DNA of 35,206 nt from Vibrio nigripulchritudo ATCC 27043. GTDB lineage: Bacteria > Pseudomonadota > Gammaproteobacteria > Enterobacterales > Vibrionaceae. The stretch is from the NCBI RefSeq assembly GCF_000222685.1, contig NZ_AFWJ01000270.1, positions 1 to 35,206 on the forward strand, read 5' to 3'. The number at the start of each line of letters is the position of its first letter. Positions within the stretch are counted from its first letter, which is position 1. The notes below the pieces were generated by a model, which had not been told where the DNA came from, made no database searches, and saw only the letters and a program-made list of their open reading frames with translations. This document shows positions 18,726 through 26,360 of the stretch, piece after piece. The translations under genes were made by a program, and so were the position numbers.

Positions 18726-18748
18726 ATGCGTTAAAACCAGGGTTCAGT

Positions 18749-19228
18749 CTACAGAATACCTAACGTGCTGAATCCCAGTACGCACAACCAGGCTGCAATA
18801 CCCGCCAGAATATCATCCATCATGATCCCTAGCCCGCCTTTGAGCTTTTTATCTGCCCAGCTAATTGGGTAAGGTTTTAGAATGTCGAATGCGCGGAACA
18901 GGAAAAAAGCCGCCAGTAAATAGCTCCACTGAAATGGAAACGCGATCATCGCAATATAGAACCCTGCCACTTCATCCCAAACAATCACTTGCGGGTCTTT
19001 CTGACCTATCTCTTTGGCTGTTCTGTCACAGCAGAGTACACCGTAGATACAGATGAACAGCCCCAATATAATTTGCCCGATCAGGCTCATTTGGCTTGCC
19101 GCATAAATAAAAGGCAATGCCGCCAATGCCCCTACGGTTCCCGGCAGTTTTGGCGACAATCCTAAACCAAATCCGAGCGCAAAAAACTGATGCGGTCTGG
19201 TCAGGTTAATTTTCCCTGTTGTGTTCAT
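18749..19228 (-). CDS. Phosphatidylglycerophosphatase A-family phosphatase
   Basis: This is a PgpA-family membrane phosphatase of 159 residues from the ATG at 19228, with AAGGG 7 bases upstream. A longer frame to 19462 is only overlap with the preceding gene. Family motifs: GLGLSPKLPGTVGALAALP near the N-terminus, VIVWDEVAGFYIAM, FRAFDILKPYPISWADKKLKGGLGIMMDDILAG at about 110-143. Known PgpA removes the phosphate from phosphatidylglycerophosphate. Here its ATG overlaps the TGA of a flippase gene (ATGA). The pair lies divergent to inositol-phosphate synthase and a CDP-alcohol phosphotransferase. It is not next to nusB/thiL, the usual pgpA site. I infer a dedicated role on phosphatidylinositol-phosphate-like lipid; a housekeeping role is the alternative. 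Confidence 0.9.
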   Translation of the reverse strand: MNTTGKINLTRPHQFFALGFGLGLSPKLPGTVGALAALPFIYAASQMSLIGQIILGLFICIYGVLCCDRTAKEIGQKDPQVIVWDEVAGFYIAMIAFPFQWSYLLAAFFLFRAFDILKPYPISWADKKLKGGLGIMMDDILAGIAAWLCVLGFSTLGIL

Positions 19229-20493
19229 GCAAAATCCCTTTGTAAAAGTCGATATCCTAAGCGTTGTCGGACGGCTCTCATTGCCAGTCCGTTTTGAATG
19301 ATGAGTGAAAGCGCACAGCCAATCGCCGCGCCGTATATTCCGAGCTGCCAGCTCAGCGTGATCACTATCATCGCGTTGAGAAGGCAGCTCTGGATGAGCA
19401 CCCAACTGAAGCTTTTTTCGTTGTGAGTCATCATCAGGATGATTCCTACAGAGCCAGACCATACATTAAACAGTTGACCCAGAATTAATATAAAGAAGAA
19501 AGGCATAGCGGATGTGTAAGGCTCGCCAAGCACAAAGAAAGCGGTGGTACCCACTATGCATATAAAAGTGGAGTAAGGCGCTAACCACTGGCGTAAAACT
19601 CGCACTGACAGCCCAGTCAGACTTCTTAGTTCATTGGTTTGATCGCTCAGGTATGCGGCTGCCAGCTTAGGAGCGATGACATAGTTCATTGCAAACAGCA
19701 AAATAGCCAACACTATCGACAGCTTCTGTGCGAGTGAAAGCAGAGCGAATTCGGTATCGTTTAAGAAAGGTCCAGCAAGCAGTAACCCGCCCCACATTAA
19801 CCATTGTTGCATTAGCGCGTTCAAGGCAAATGTTGTCCAGCTTCTGTGGCTTGGATCCTGAGGTGGTGATTGCTTCACAGGTACAGGATGGGAAGTCAGC
19901 CAAACCATGAATGCGAAGAGCATGACTGTGACACAACTTGTTAAATAATGCTCAATAAGCAAAGTGTGGCTGAATATTTCTTTCTTCTCGAACAGAAGCA
20001 AAACACCCATTACGACCGGAATGGCAAAAAATTGAAGCAAACTCGCAAAAACAGGGCGGTTTCTGCCCTGTAAAAGCCCGCACCAAAGAAACAGAAATGT
20101 CGTGCTTGCAATGCAAGCTGCGACGCAAATCATGACTTTGGTCAGATAATCACGATTTAGCCAACTGGCCAAATCTGCTGAAAACTGGATGCACAAGATG
20201 CAAAAAACAGCAGTAACCGCTGCAACAATCAAAAACAGCTTGCTCATTTCCTGTGTCCATTTTTTACCGTTGAGCGTTTGGCTCATTCTGACTAAAAGGG
20301 GGGGAATACCCAAAGTCAGCATACTGGAAAAAAGCTGAATAAAAGTCATACCAAACAAAAACTTACCGAACTCCTCTGCCGTCCCTCGTGCGGTAATTGC
20401 CGATAGCATAGAGAATTCAACCGCTGCGCTGGCAAGGATAATATTCCCCACAAAGAAAACTTGTTTTTTTATTGGTCTTGTTTGATTTATCAA
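19225..20493 (-). CDS. Polysaccharide/lipid flippase, Wzx-like
   Basis: This is a predicted multispanning inner-membrane transporter of the MOP superfamily (Wzx/O-antigen flippase type), 422 residues with about 12 hydrophobic segments. Examples are NIILASAAVEFSMLSAITARG, VLLLFEKKEIF, LMQQWLMWGGLLLAGPFLNDTEFALLSLAQKL and the last segment AAIGCALSLIIQNGLAM. The start is a TTG at 20493 with AGGGA 6 bases upstream; the next Met would remove the first membrane segment. Members of this family flip undecaprenyl-linked glycans or other lipid-linked head groups. Its stop overlaps the PgpA-like start by 4 bp. It is divergent to the inositol-lipid-type operon, so export of that product is a reasonable inference. 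Confidence 0.82.
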   Translation of the reverse strand: MINQTRPIKKQVFFVGNIILASAAVEFSMLSAITARGTAEEFGKFLFGMTFIQLFSSMLTLGIPPLLVRMSQTLNGKKWTQEMSKLFLIVAAVTAVFCILCIQFSADLASWLNRDYLTKVMICVAACIASTTFLFLWCGLLQGRNRPVFASLLQFFAIPVVMGVLLLFEKKEIFSHTLLIEHYLTSCVTVMLFAFMVWLTSHPVPVKQSPPQDPSHRSWTTFALNALMQQWLMWGGLLLAGPFLNDTEFALLSLAQKLSIVLAILLFAMNYVIAPKLAAAYLSDQTNELRSLTGLSVRVLRQWLAPYSTFICIVGTTAFFVLGEPYTSAMPFFFILILGQLFNVWSGSVGIILMMTHNEKSFSWVLIQSCLLNAMIVITLSWQLGIYGAAIGCALSLIIQNGLAMRAVRQRLGYRLLQRDFA

Positions 20494-20727
20494 TAGTATT
20501 CCCTGTTTTGTGATTAATTTGTTAGTGAATGTTGGCTAATTTCAGCATGTTTACAGTGAATTTTCATCATATTAATATTTTGTTTCACGTTGGTTAAGTA
20601 ACAAAATTATCTATAAAACAGTTGTTTATAAATCTCCTGGTGATTTATTTGTCATTGATTTTGATAAATGAAGCTTATCGGGTGATTTCTGTTTATACGG
20701 ATGTTTATTGATGTTTAAGGATGATTA

Positions 20728-21855
20728 ATGGGAAAGATAAAAGTCGCCATTGCTGGAGTGGGTAACTGTGCAAGCTCTTTGATTCAGGGCATTCATCACT
20801 ATGGAAAACCAGAGAACCAAAACGTTGCTAATGGTCTGATGCAAGACAAGATAGGGCCATGGCGCTGCTCTGATATTGATGTGGTTGCTGCATTTGATAT
20901 CGATGCTAGGAAGGTCAACCAACCTCTGCATAAAGCCATTTTTGCCAAGCCTAACTGCACACAGGTATTTGCCCCTGACGTACCGGCTTCTGATGTCATT
21001 GTTCAGATGGCTCCGGTTCTGGATGGCTACAGCAGCCACATGCAGGAATACCCTCAGGATAATGCGTTTCAGGTTGCGGATCAGGAAGCAGTTGATGTTA
21101 TACAGGTGCTTCGTGAAAGCAAAGCAGAAGTCTTAGTGTGCTACTTACCAGTGGGCTCAGAAAAAGCGGTGAAGCATTTTGCTGAAGCGTGTCTGGCTGC
21201 CAAGGTCGCCATGGTGAACTGCGTTCCGGTATTCATTGCATCTAACCCCGAATGGGCAGAGCGATTCCGTCAGGCAGGGGTGCCCATTGTTGGTGATGAT
21301 ATTAAGAGTCAGGTGGGTGCCACCATTGTGCACCGCGCACTGACAAAGCTTTTTGATAATCGTGGTGTGTCACTGAAACGTACCTACCAACTGAATACAG
21401 GTGGGAACACGGACTTCCTCAATATGCTGGCGCATGAGCGTTTGAAGTCTAAAAAAATCTCTAAAACTCAGTCTGTAAACTCTCAGCTAGACACTCCGCT
21501 GGATGCGCGTGATATTCACATTGGTCCATCTGATTACGTGCCTTGGCAGGAAGACAACAAACTGTGCTTTATCCGCATGGAAGGAGAAGGGTTTGGCGGT
21601 CAGCCGCTAGAACTGGAACTGCGTTTATCCGTGCAGGATTCACCAAACAGTGCCGGTGTGGTTGTTGATGCGATTCGCAGCGCAGGTCTTGCCGTACAAC
21701 GTGGGCTGGGTGGTCCTATAGAGTCGGTCAGCGCTTACTTTATGAAGAGTCCGCCGGTTCAGATTCCTGATCCTCAAGCTCACGATCAGGTTGAAGCTTT
21801 CTTCCACGCGCATTCTGAAGCAGAACAAGCCGTGAAAGAGCTGGAAACCTGTTAA
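20728..21855 (+). CDS. ino1: Inositol-1-phosphate synthase (actinobacterial/archaeal type)
   Basis: This enzyme converts glucose 6-phosphate to 1L-myo-inositol 1-phosphate (3-phosphate by the other numbering) using NAD; cytoplasmic. It has 375 residues, the short prokaryotic form. The Rossmann motif is at 5-17 (KVAIAGVGNCASS). Strong signatures of the mycobacterial-type enzyme follow: VLVCYLPVGSEKAVKHFAE, NCVPVFIASNPEWA, VPIVGDDIKSQVGATIVHRALTKLF, LNTGGNTDFLNML, DIHIGPSDYVPW and SPNSAGVVVDAIR. AAGGATGATTA precedes the ATG. It is the first gene of an eight-gene operon. Inositol synthesis is uncommon in gammaproteobacteria, so transfer is likely. The 234 bp in front (20494-20727) is AT-rich; I could not settle on a promoter. 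Confidence 0.95.
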   Translation: MGKIKVAIAGVGNCASSLIQGIHHYGKPENQNVANGLMQDKIGPWRCSDIDVVAAFDIDARKVNQPLHKAIFAKPNCTQVFAPDVPASDVIVQMAPVLDGYSSHMQEYPQDNAFQVADQEAVDVIQVLRESKAEVLVCYLPVGSEKAVKHFAEACLAAKVAMVNCVPVFIASNPEWAERFRQAGVPIVGDDIKSQVGATIVHRALTKLFDNRGVSLKRTYQLNTGGNTDFLNMLAHERLKSKKISKTQSVNSQLDTPLDARDIHIGPSDYVPWQEDNKLCFIRMEGEGFGGQPLELELRLSVQDSPNSAGVVVDAIRSAGLAVQRGLGGPIESVSAYFMKSPPVQIPDPQAHDQVEAFFHAHSEAEQAVKELETC

Positions 21856-21873
21856 GCGGGGTCAGAGGAAGTA

Positions 21874-22491
21874 ATGATGATCACCAGCTACAAACAATTC
21901 TTCAGTGCGACATTTAAAGCCCCAATCCATTGGAGCGCGAGGCTGACACTCAAATGCGGGTTCAATGCCAATACCGTCACCTTACTTGCATTGCTGCTGG
22001 CTATTGCTGCCAGCGCCATGTTGATGGTGACCGAGAACTTTCTCTGGTTTGCCTATGCGGTTGCCGGAATTGGCTATCTGGATCTGCTGGATGGCGCAGT
22101 TGCCCGAGCTTCCAATACGTGCAGTCGCTTTGGTGCCTACTTCGATGCTATGTGTGACCGCATTGTGGATGCTGTGACGGTATTTGCTATCGCATGGGTG
22201 AGCGGGCTCTGGCCACTGTGTTTCGCCTATGTCATTGGTTCGTTGCTGGTGAGCTACGCCAAATCTCGTGCTGCGATGGAGGTGTCTGTCAGTAACACGT
22301 CCTGGCCAGACTTAATGGAGCGCACAGAGCGCTTCATTCTGTTCACCGCAATCTTGCTCGCGTATGGGCTATTCCCCGATTTTCTGATCGCCGGTTATAG
22401 CATCTTGGTGTGGGGATTAGTGGTGAGCTGTGCGCTTATCTACCTAACTTTGGTTCAGCGTTGGCACCGTGCGTGGAGATTGCTGCAGTGA
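21874..22491 (+). CDS. CDP-alcohol phosphatidyltransferase family protein
   Basis: This is an inner-membrane enzyme that joins a CDP-activated lipid to an alcohol, 205 residues. The diagnostic motif D-x2-DG-x2-AR-x8-G-x3-D-x3-D is perfect at residues 70-95: DLLDGAVAR, then G87, D91 and D95. Hydrophobic segments flank it (TLLALLLAIAASAMLM, FLWFAYAVAGIGYL). It follows ino1 by 18 bp. The likely alcohol acceptor is therefore inositol 1-phosphate, giving a phosphatidylinositol-phosphate-like lipid as in actinobacteria and archaea; this is inference from context. Phosphatidylglycerophosphate or phosphatidylserine synthases share the motif and are the alternatives. Confidence 0.92.
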   Translation: MMITSYKQFFSATFKAPIHWSARLTLKCGFNANTVTLLALLLAIAASAMLMVTENFLWFAYAVAGIGYLDLLDGAVARASNTCSRFGAYFDAMCDRIVDAVTVFAIAWVSGLWPLCFAYVIGSLLVSYAKSRAAMEVSVSNTSWPDLMERTERFILFTAILLAYGLFPDFLIAGYSILVWGLVVSCALIYLTLVQRWHRAWRLLQ

Positions 22492-23771
22492 GTGTGTTAG
22501 AGCCTATCGCAAGCTGGACACATACCTGCGCCACCCAAACTCGTATTTGTGAACCAGAAAAAACGGATCTGACCCAACCCTTTATTGCCAGAGGGGGTGG
22601 TTGCAGCTTTGGTGATGCCTCTTTCCTGACTGATGGTCAGACGGTGGTACAAACTCTGGAGCCTGTGATTGTAATCGATTCCGAAAACATGACGTGCCGG
22701 GTGTCTGCCAATATCGAAATGGGGGAACTGCATCGCTCGCTGATCCCCAATGGATACCAGTTCTCTGTTTATGGCGGCACTCAATGGGCAACGGTGGGTG
22801 GTGCTACCGCGAGCGACATTCACGGCAAAAACCATCATCGAGTGGGAAGCTTTGGTCGGCATGTGAAAGCCATCAAATTAAAAGTCCCGAGTGGAGATGT
22901 GTTGGTATGCAGCGCCGAAGAAAATGCCGATCTTTTCTCTGCCACTATTGGTGGGATGGGATTAACGGGGATGATTCTGGAGGTGGAACTCAGGATCCAG
23001 CCGCTTGATTTTACTAGCGTGATTGAAAGCAAAACCCCATTTTTCAGCTTTGAGGAAATGCTGGCTCTACTCCGCGAAGACCCCGCTTTTCACTACGCCT
23101 GTCTTTACGTTGCCAAACAGCCCATCAATGGCTGGTATGTGAGTGCAGACTACGCGGAAGAGAAGCGTCCATTTCCCGATAAAGCGAAAGACTGGGCGTG
23201 GTTGCCGCATCTGCCTATCGTCCGTGATGGCACACTGCAATTCGCCAACCAACTGGCAAAACAACGGCATAGAGCCAAGCAAAACACCAAACATGTGTTT
23301 GCCTACAACTATGGCGGCCCTCACCAAATGGTGAAGCAGGCGAATCGGTTCTTGCCGAAAAGTGGTGTGATTGAATTTCACTACCATCTCAGTGATGAAC
23401 ATTTTTCGCACTCTCTAGACGTCATGCTGGCGATGGCGGAAAAAGCCCGTTTGCCTCTGACTCATTTGGTGATTAAGCGAATGGGCGACTTTTCTTCACC
23501 GGGCATGCTGGCATTCACCGCTCCGGGGTGGGCAATCAATTTTCAGGTGCAGGACAACAGTTTGTCGCGTGACTTTCTTTGTGCGTTCGCCAATGAAATT
23601 GCACCGCTTAATCCTCGTTTCTATCTCGCGAAAGATGCCTGCTTAAGTGCTGAGCATTACCACGCTTCAGCGTCAGAACTGGAAAGTTGGCAACGTATCG
23701 TCAAACACATAGACCCACTCAATCTGATTCGCTCAGATCTGTCTCAAAGGCTCAGTTTAAAACCCTGGTAA
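22488..23771 (+). CDS. FAD-dependent oxidoreductase, DprE1-like
   Basis: This is a vanillyl-alcohol-oxidase-fold flavoenzyme of 427 residues. The GTG at 22488 overlaps the upstream TGA (GTGA), with GGAG 9 bases before it; the ATG at 22410 would overlap the previous gene by 82 bp. The FAD domain shows ARGGGCSFGDASFLTDG (34-50) and GGTQWATVGGATASDIHGKNHHRVGSFGRHV (97-126). Its DIHGKNHH…GSFG block is the hallmark of DprE1, which oxidises decaprenyl-phosphoryl-ribose to the 2-keto form. GGMGLTGMILEVELR follows, and YLAKD (379-383) keeps the DprE1 lysine. The benzothiazinone-reactive Cys of DprE1 appears replaced by Asn (APGWAINF), by my alignment from memory. No DprE2 partner is present. The substrate may be an inositol-containing lipid. 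Confidence 0.87.
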   Translation: MSVLEPIASWTHTCATQTRICEPEKTDLTQPFIARGGGCSFGDASFLTDGQTVVQTLEPVIVIDSENMTCRVSANIEMGELHRSLIPNGYQFSVYGGTQWATVGGATASDIHGKNHHRVGSFGRHVKAIKLKVPSGDVLVCSAEENADLFSATIGGMGLTGMILEVELRIQPLDFTSVIESKTPFFSFEEMLALLREDPAFHYACLYVAKQPINGWYVSADYAEEKRPFPDKAKDWAWLPHLPIVRDGTLQFANQLAKQRHRAKQNTKHVFAYNYGGPHQMVKQANRFLPKSGVIEFHYHLSDEHFSHSLDVMLAMAEKARLPLTHLVIKRMGDFSSPGMLAFTAPGWAINFQVQDNSLSRDFLCAFANEIAPLNPRFYLAKDACLSAEHYHASASELESWQRIVKHIDPLNLIRSDLSQRLSLKPW

Positions 23772-23813
23772 TCAGAAAAGTCACGTCTGATTGACCTGGA
23801 AAAAGGATTTGCC

Positions 23814-24254
23814 ATGAAAGTTTTGGAAACGGAAATTACCATTGATTCGAACATTGAGCACATCTGGAATGTGCTGACTGATTTCGAAAAATACCCCGAG
23901 TGGAACCCATTCTTAACTCAGGTTGAAGGGCCACTGAACCCGGGAGAAACCCTCACAGTGACGGCGCATCCAAGTTCGTCTGTTGCACGCACCTTCTTCC
24001 CAAAAATGATTTCAGTGGATGAAGGAACAGAATTTAGCTGGCTAGGTCAGTTCCATTACCCCAAGTTGCTCGATGGTCACCATATCTTTCGCTTAGAAAA
24101 AATCGATGAAAACCGCACTCGCTTTGTGCATAACGAAGTGTTCAAAGGGGCGTTGCTTTTTGCTCATCTGCTCCTTCGCTGGAAGCACACAGAGCTAGGG
24201 TTTAATGAGATGAATCAAGCACTCAAAGAACGCTGTGAGGAGGCGCTGGCATGA
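23814..24254 (+). CDS. SRPBCC (START/polyketide cyclase-like) domain protein
   Basis: This is a small cytoplasmic protein of 146 residues with the SRPBCC helix-grip fold. The N-terminus (VLETEITIDSNIEHIWNVLTDFEKYPEWNPFLTQVEG) is classical for the family. The beta-sheet strands follow (EGTEFSWLGQFH, HHIFRLEKIDENRTRFVHNEVFKG), and a long C-terminal helix closes the cavity (NEMNQALKERCEEAL). The family binds hydrophobic ligands: lipids, polyketides, sterols. AAAGGATTTGCC precedes the ATG. Its stop overlaps the sulfotransferase start (ATGA), so the two are translationally coupled. Binding or presenting the lipid intermediate is a guess from context. Confidence 0.85.
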   Translation: MKVLETEITIDSNIEHIWNVLTDFEKYPEWNPFLTQVEGPLNPGETLTVTAHPSSSVARTFFPKMISVDEGTEFSWLGQFHYPKLLDGHHIFRLEKIDENRTRFVHNEVFKGALLFAHLLLRWKHTELGFNEMNQALKERCEEALA

Positions 24255-25111
24255 CGGCGAAAACAGATTTAGATAATGATGTCTGGCTTTGGTTTAGTGT
24301 GCGCTGGCAACGTTTTGTCGATCAAACGCGCTTCTCTCTTCAGAAAGAGCGTATCGCGACAGAATTTGAGCAATTGAAAACCTGCGCGCTTTTTATTGGT
24401 TATCCACGCAGTGGTCACAGTATCTACGGCTCCATACTGGATGCTCATCCCGATATGCTGGTGGCGCACCGCCTTGACGCTCTGGCGTGCGTGGGCAAAA
24501 AGCCGGACATGAAAAAGCTCGGTTATCTAATCAAGCGCAACTCCGAGCGCTTTGCTCAAAACAGCCGAATGCTGACGGGGTATGCCTACGATATTGATAC
24601 TGGCTGGCAGGGGAGACATCGCAATCTGGTGGCAGTGGCCGATCAGGAAGGCAAACGCACCACATTGAAGTTGGGTGAAAATCCAGAGCTGATTGAAACC
24701 TTGCTCGGGCAAGACAAGCCGATGGTGAAATTCATTCATATCACCCGAAACCCGTTCGACAACATCGCGACCTGGTCGCGTCGCATGGGACGATCTTTGG
24801 AATACACCACGGACAAATATCTCGAACTGTGCCGCTACAACAAAGAGATCATCAGCCGATTGCCGGAAAACCGGGTCGTGACTCTTCGCCATGAAGATTT
24901 GATAGATGATTTTGATAATACAGTCGGGACGTTACTGGATTATCTGGAGCTGGAAAAAGACCCGCACATCATCACGAAATGTCGGGAAAGTGTGTATTCC
25001 AGCCCAAATCAGTCACGCAACAAAGTGAACTGGTCGCCCGATCTGGTCCACCGGGTCGAGACGGAAATTCAGGCGTTCGACTTTATGCGCCATTACCACT
25101 TCGGAAACTGA
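24251..25111 (+). CDS. PAPS-dependent sulfotransferase
   Basis: This is a predicted sulfotransferase of 286 residues that transfers sulfate from PAPS to a hydroxyl or amine. The 5'-phosphosulfate-binding loop is CALFIGYPRSGHSIYGS (about 45-61). The 3'-phosphate-binding segment is KFIHITRNPFDNIATWSRRMG (about 160-180). Near the C-terminus are RVVTLRHEDLIDDF and SSPNQSRNKVNWSPDL, as in cytosolic-type sulfotransferases. GGAGG lies 7 bases before the ATG, and the start overlaps the previous stop by 4 bp. No PAPS-synthesis genes are nearby; the general cysteine pathway would supply PAPS. The acceptor is unknown but is probably the operon's lipid head group. Confidence 0.85.
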   Translation: MTAKTDLDNDVWLWFSVRWQRFVDQTRFSLQKERIATEFEQLKTCALFIGYPRSGHSIYGSILDAHPDMLVAHRLDALACVGKKPDMKKLGYLIKRNSERFAQNSRMLTGYAYDIDTGWQGRHRNLVAVADQEGKRTTLKLGENPELIETLLGQDKPMVKFIHITRNPFDNIATWSRRMGRSLEYTTDKYLELCRYNKEIISRLPENRVVTLRHEDLIDDFDNTVGTLLDYLELEKDPHIITKCRESVYSSPNQSRNKVNWSPDLVHRVETEIQAFDFMRHYHFGN

Positions 25112-25124
25112 TGAGGAACTGATT

Positions 25125-26360
25125 ATGATGATTCCCCGTCATTCTGTCGGCATGAAGTATTCGGATTATTGGCCGTATTTTGCTTCGCGCTTTGTTCCGG
25201 GGCTGTACCGCGATCGTGATATTAACGCTGTGACTGAACCCCTGATGCCCCACGCCAAAACTCTGGGCACGCCAACGGGTCGGCATGCGCTCTGGTATTT
25301 TCTGGATCTGAAAGATTACCCATTGGGTAGTGAGGTGCTGATTTCCGCCTACAACTATTATGTGGTGGTTCGTCTAGTTGTACAGGCAGGATTAACGCCT
25401 GTTTTTGTGGATATCGAGCCCGACACATTATGTATTGACCCGGAAGATGTCGCGAGAAAGGTGACGCCTAATACCAAGCTTATTATTGCCACGCATATGT
25501 TTGGCAACCCGACCAACATGCCAGAAATCTGTGCTATCGCCGAACAGAATGGGCTGGACATTTTTGAAGACTGCGCCCATGCGGTGGGTAGCTACATTGG
25601 CGACACCCATATGGGGCAATTTGGTTCAGGAGCATTATTTAGCTTTGGGGTAGCCAAAATCGTCAATTGCTTCGGTGGAGGAATGCTGGCTTTGAACGGT
25701 CAGACCGCAGAGAACTACCAACCGCCAAAGCACGGAGCGGGATTTCGTCATTCGATGATTGATACCTTCTCTCGTTGCCTTTTGACCACCATTTACAACC
25801 CAAAAATCTACAAATTCACCATGTTGCCGCTAGTGAGGTGGGGGAACGCGCTCAGCCGACGTGGCAGACATTGGCTCAGAAACCTGATTGCACCATCAAA
25901 AAACGATGCCGCTTGGTATTTTGAACCCGATCAGCGCGCGGAATTTAAACCCTTTATGGTGAACATGCTGGATCGTCAGTTATCCAGAATTGAAAGTAAC
26001 GTACGCGAACGTCGAAAAAATGTAGCGAAAATCAAAGCCGAACTGGCTTATCACCCCGATATCAAACTGCTCAATGAAGACAAACACGGAATGTCGAACG
26101 GGTCGTATTTTGGGGTTTATTGCGAGGATAAACAGGGGCTTTCTGAGTATCTGCTGGCGCATAACGTGGATAACAACCCGCAGGAGTTTTTTGATTGCTC
26201 CGTACTGGCACAGTTTGAAGAGTTCAAAGCCGACTGCCCGAATGCTCAATACGCCTCCCAACATTTGATTCGCTTGCCGAGCCAGCCAACGCTGAAAGAC
26301 AGCCAACTGGACTCGATCATTCGTTTATTAAAAGGATTTAGCTTAGAACATGCCAGCTAG
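25125..26360 (+). CDS. DegT/DnrJ/EryC1/StrS-family aminotransferase
   Basis: This is a PLP-dependent sugar or cyclitol aminotransferase of 411 residues. The family pattern is clear: TPTGRHALWYFLDL near residue 50, VDIEPDTLCIDPEDVARKVTPNTKLIIATHMFGNPTNM (95-132), IFEDCAHAVGSYIGDTHMGQFG (147-167) and the PLP-lysine segment FSFGVAKIVNCFGGGML, with Lys178 as the likely Schiff-base residue. These enzymes turn ketosugars or ketocyclitols into amino derivatives, as in scyllo-inosamine formation for aminoglycosides. A few members are dehydratases or oxidases instead. GAGGA precedes the ATG. An oxidase two genes upstream (DprE1-like) could provide the keto substrate. Its last 11 bases overlap the next gene. 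Confidence 0.9.
   Translation: MMIPRHSVGMKYSDYWPYFASRFVPGLYRDRDINAVTEPLMPHAKTLGTPTGRHALWYFLDLKDYPLGSEVLISAYNYYVVVRLVVQAGLTPVFVDIEPDTLCIDPEDVARKVTPNTKLIIATHMFGNPTNMPEICAIAEQNGLDIFEDCAHAVGSYIGDTHMGQFGSGALFSFGVAKIVNCFGGGMLALNGQTAENYQPPKHGAGFRHSMIDTFSRCLLTTIYNPKIYKFTMLPLVRWGNALSRRGRHWLRNLIAPSKNDAAWYFEPDQRAEFKPFMVNMLDRQLSRIESNVRERRKNVAKIKAELAYHPDIKLLNEDKHGMSNGSYFGVYCEDKQGLSEYLLAHNVDNNPQEFFDCSVLAQFEEFKADCPNAQYASQHLIRLPSQPTLKDSQLDSIIRLLKGFSLEHAS

Noticed and set aside
19229-19462. N-terminal extension of the PgpA-like protein
   Set aside because: It is only the other frame of the flippase gene. PgpA homology begins at the ATG at 19228, which has AAGGG upstream.
20494-20727. A sigma-70 promoter for the inositol operon (for example TTGTCA near 20651)
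   Set aside because: No -10 element at proper spacing could be identified with confidence in this AT-rich region.
22410-22487. ATG at 22410 as start of the DprE1-like gene
   Set aside because: It would overlap the CDP-alcohol phosphotransferase gene by 82 bp. The GTG at 22488 has a good ribosome site and a GTGA overlap.
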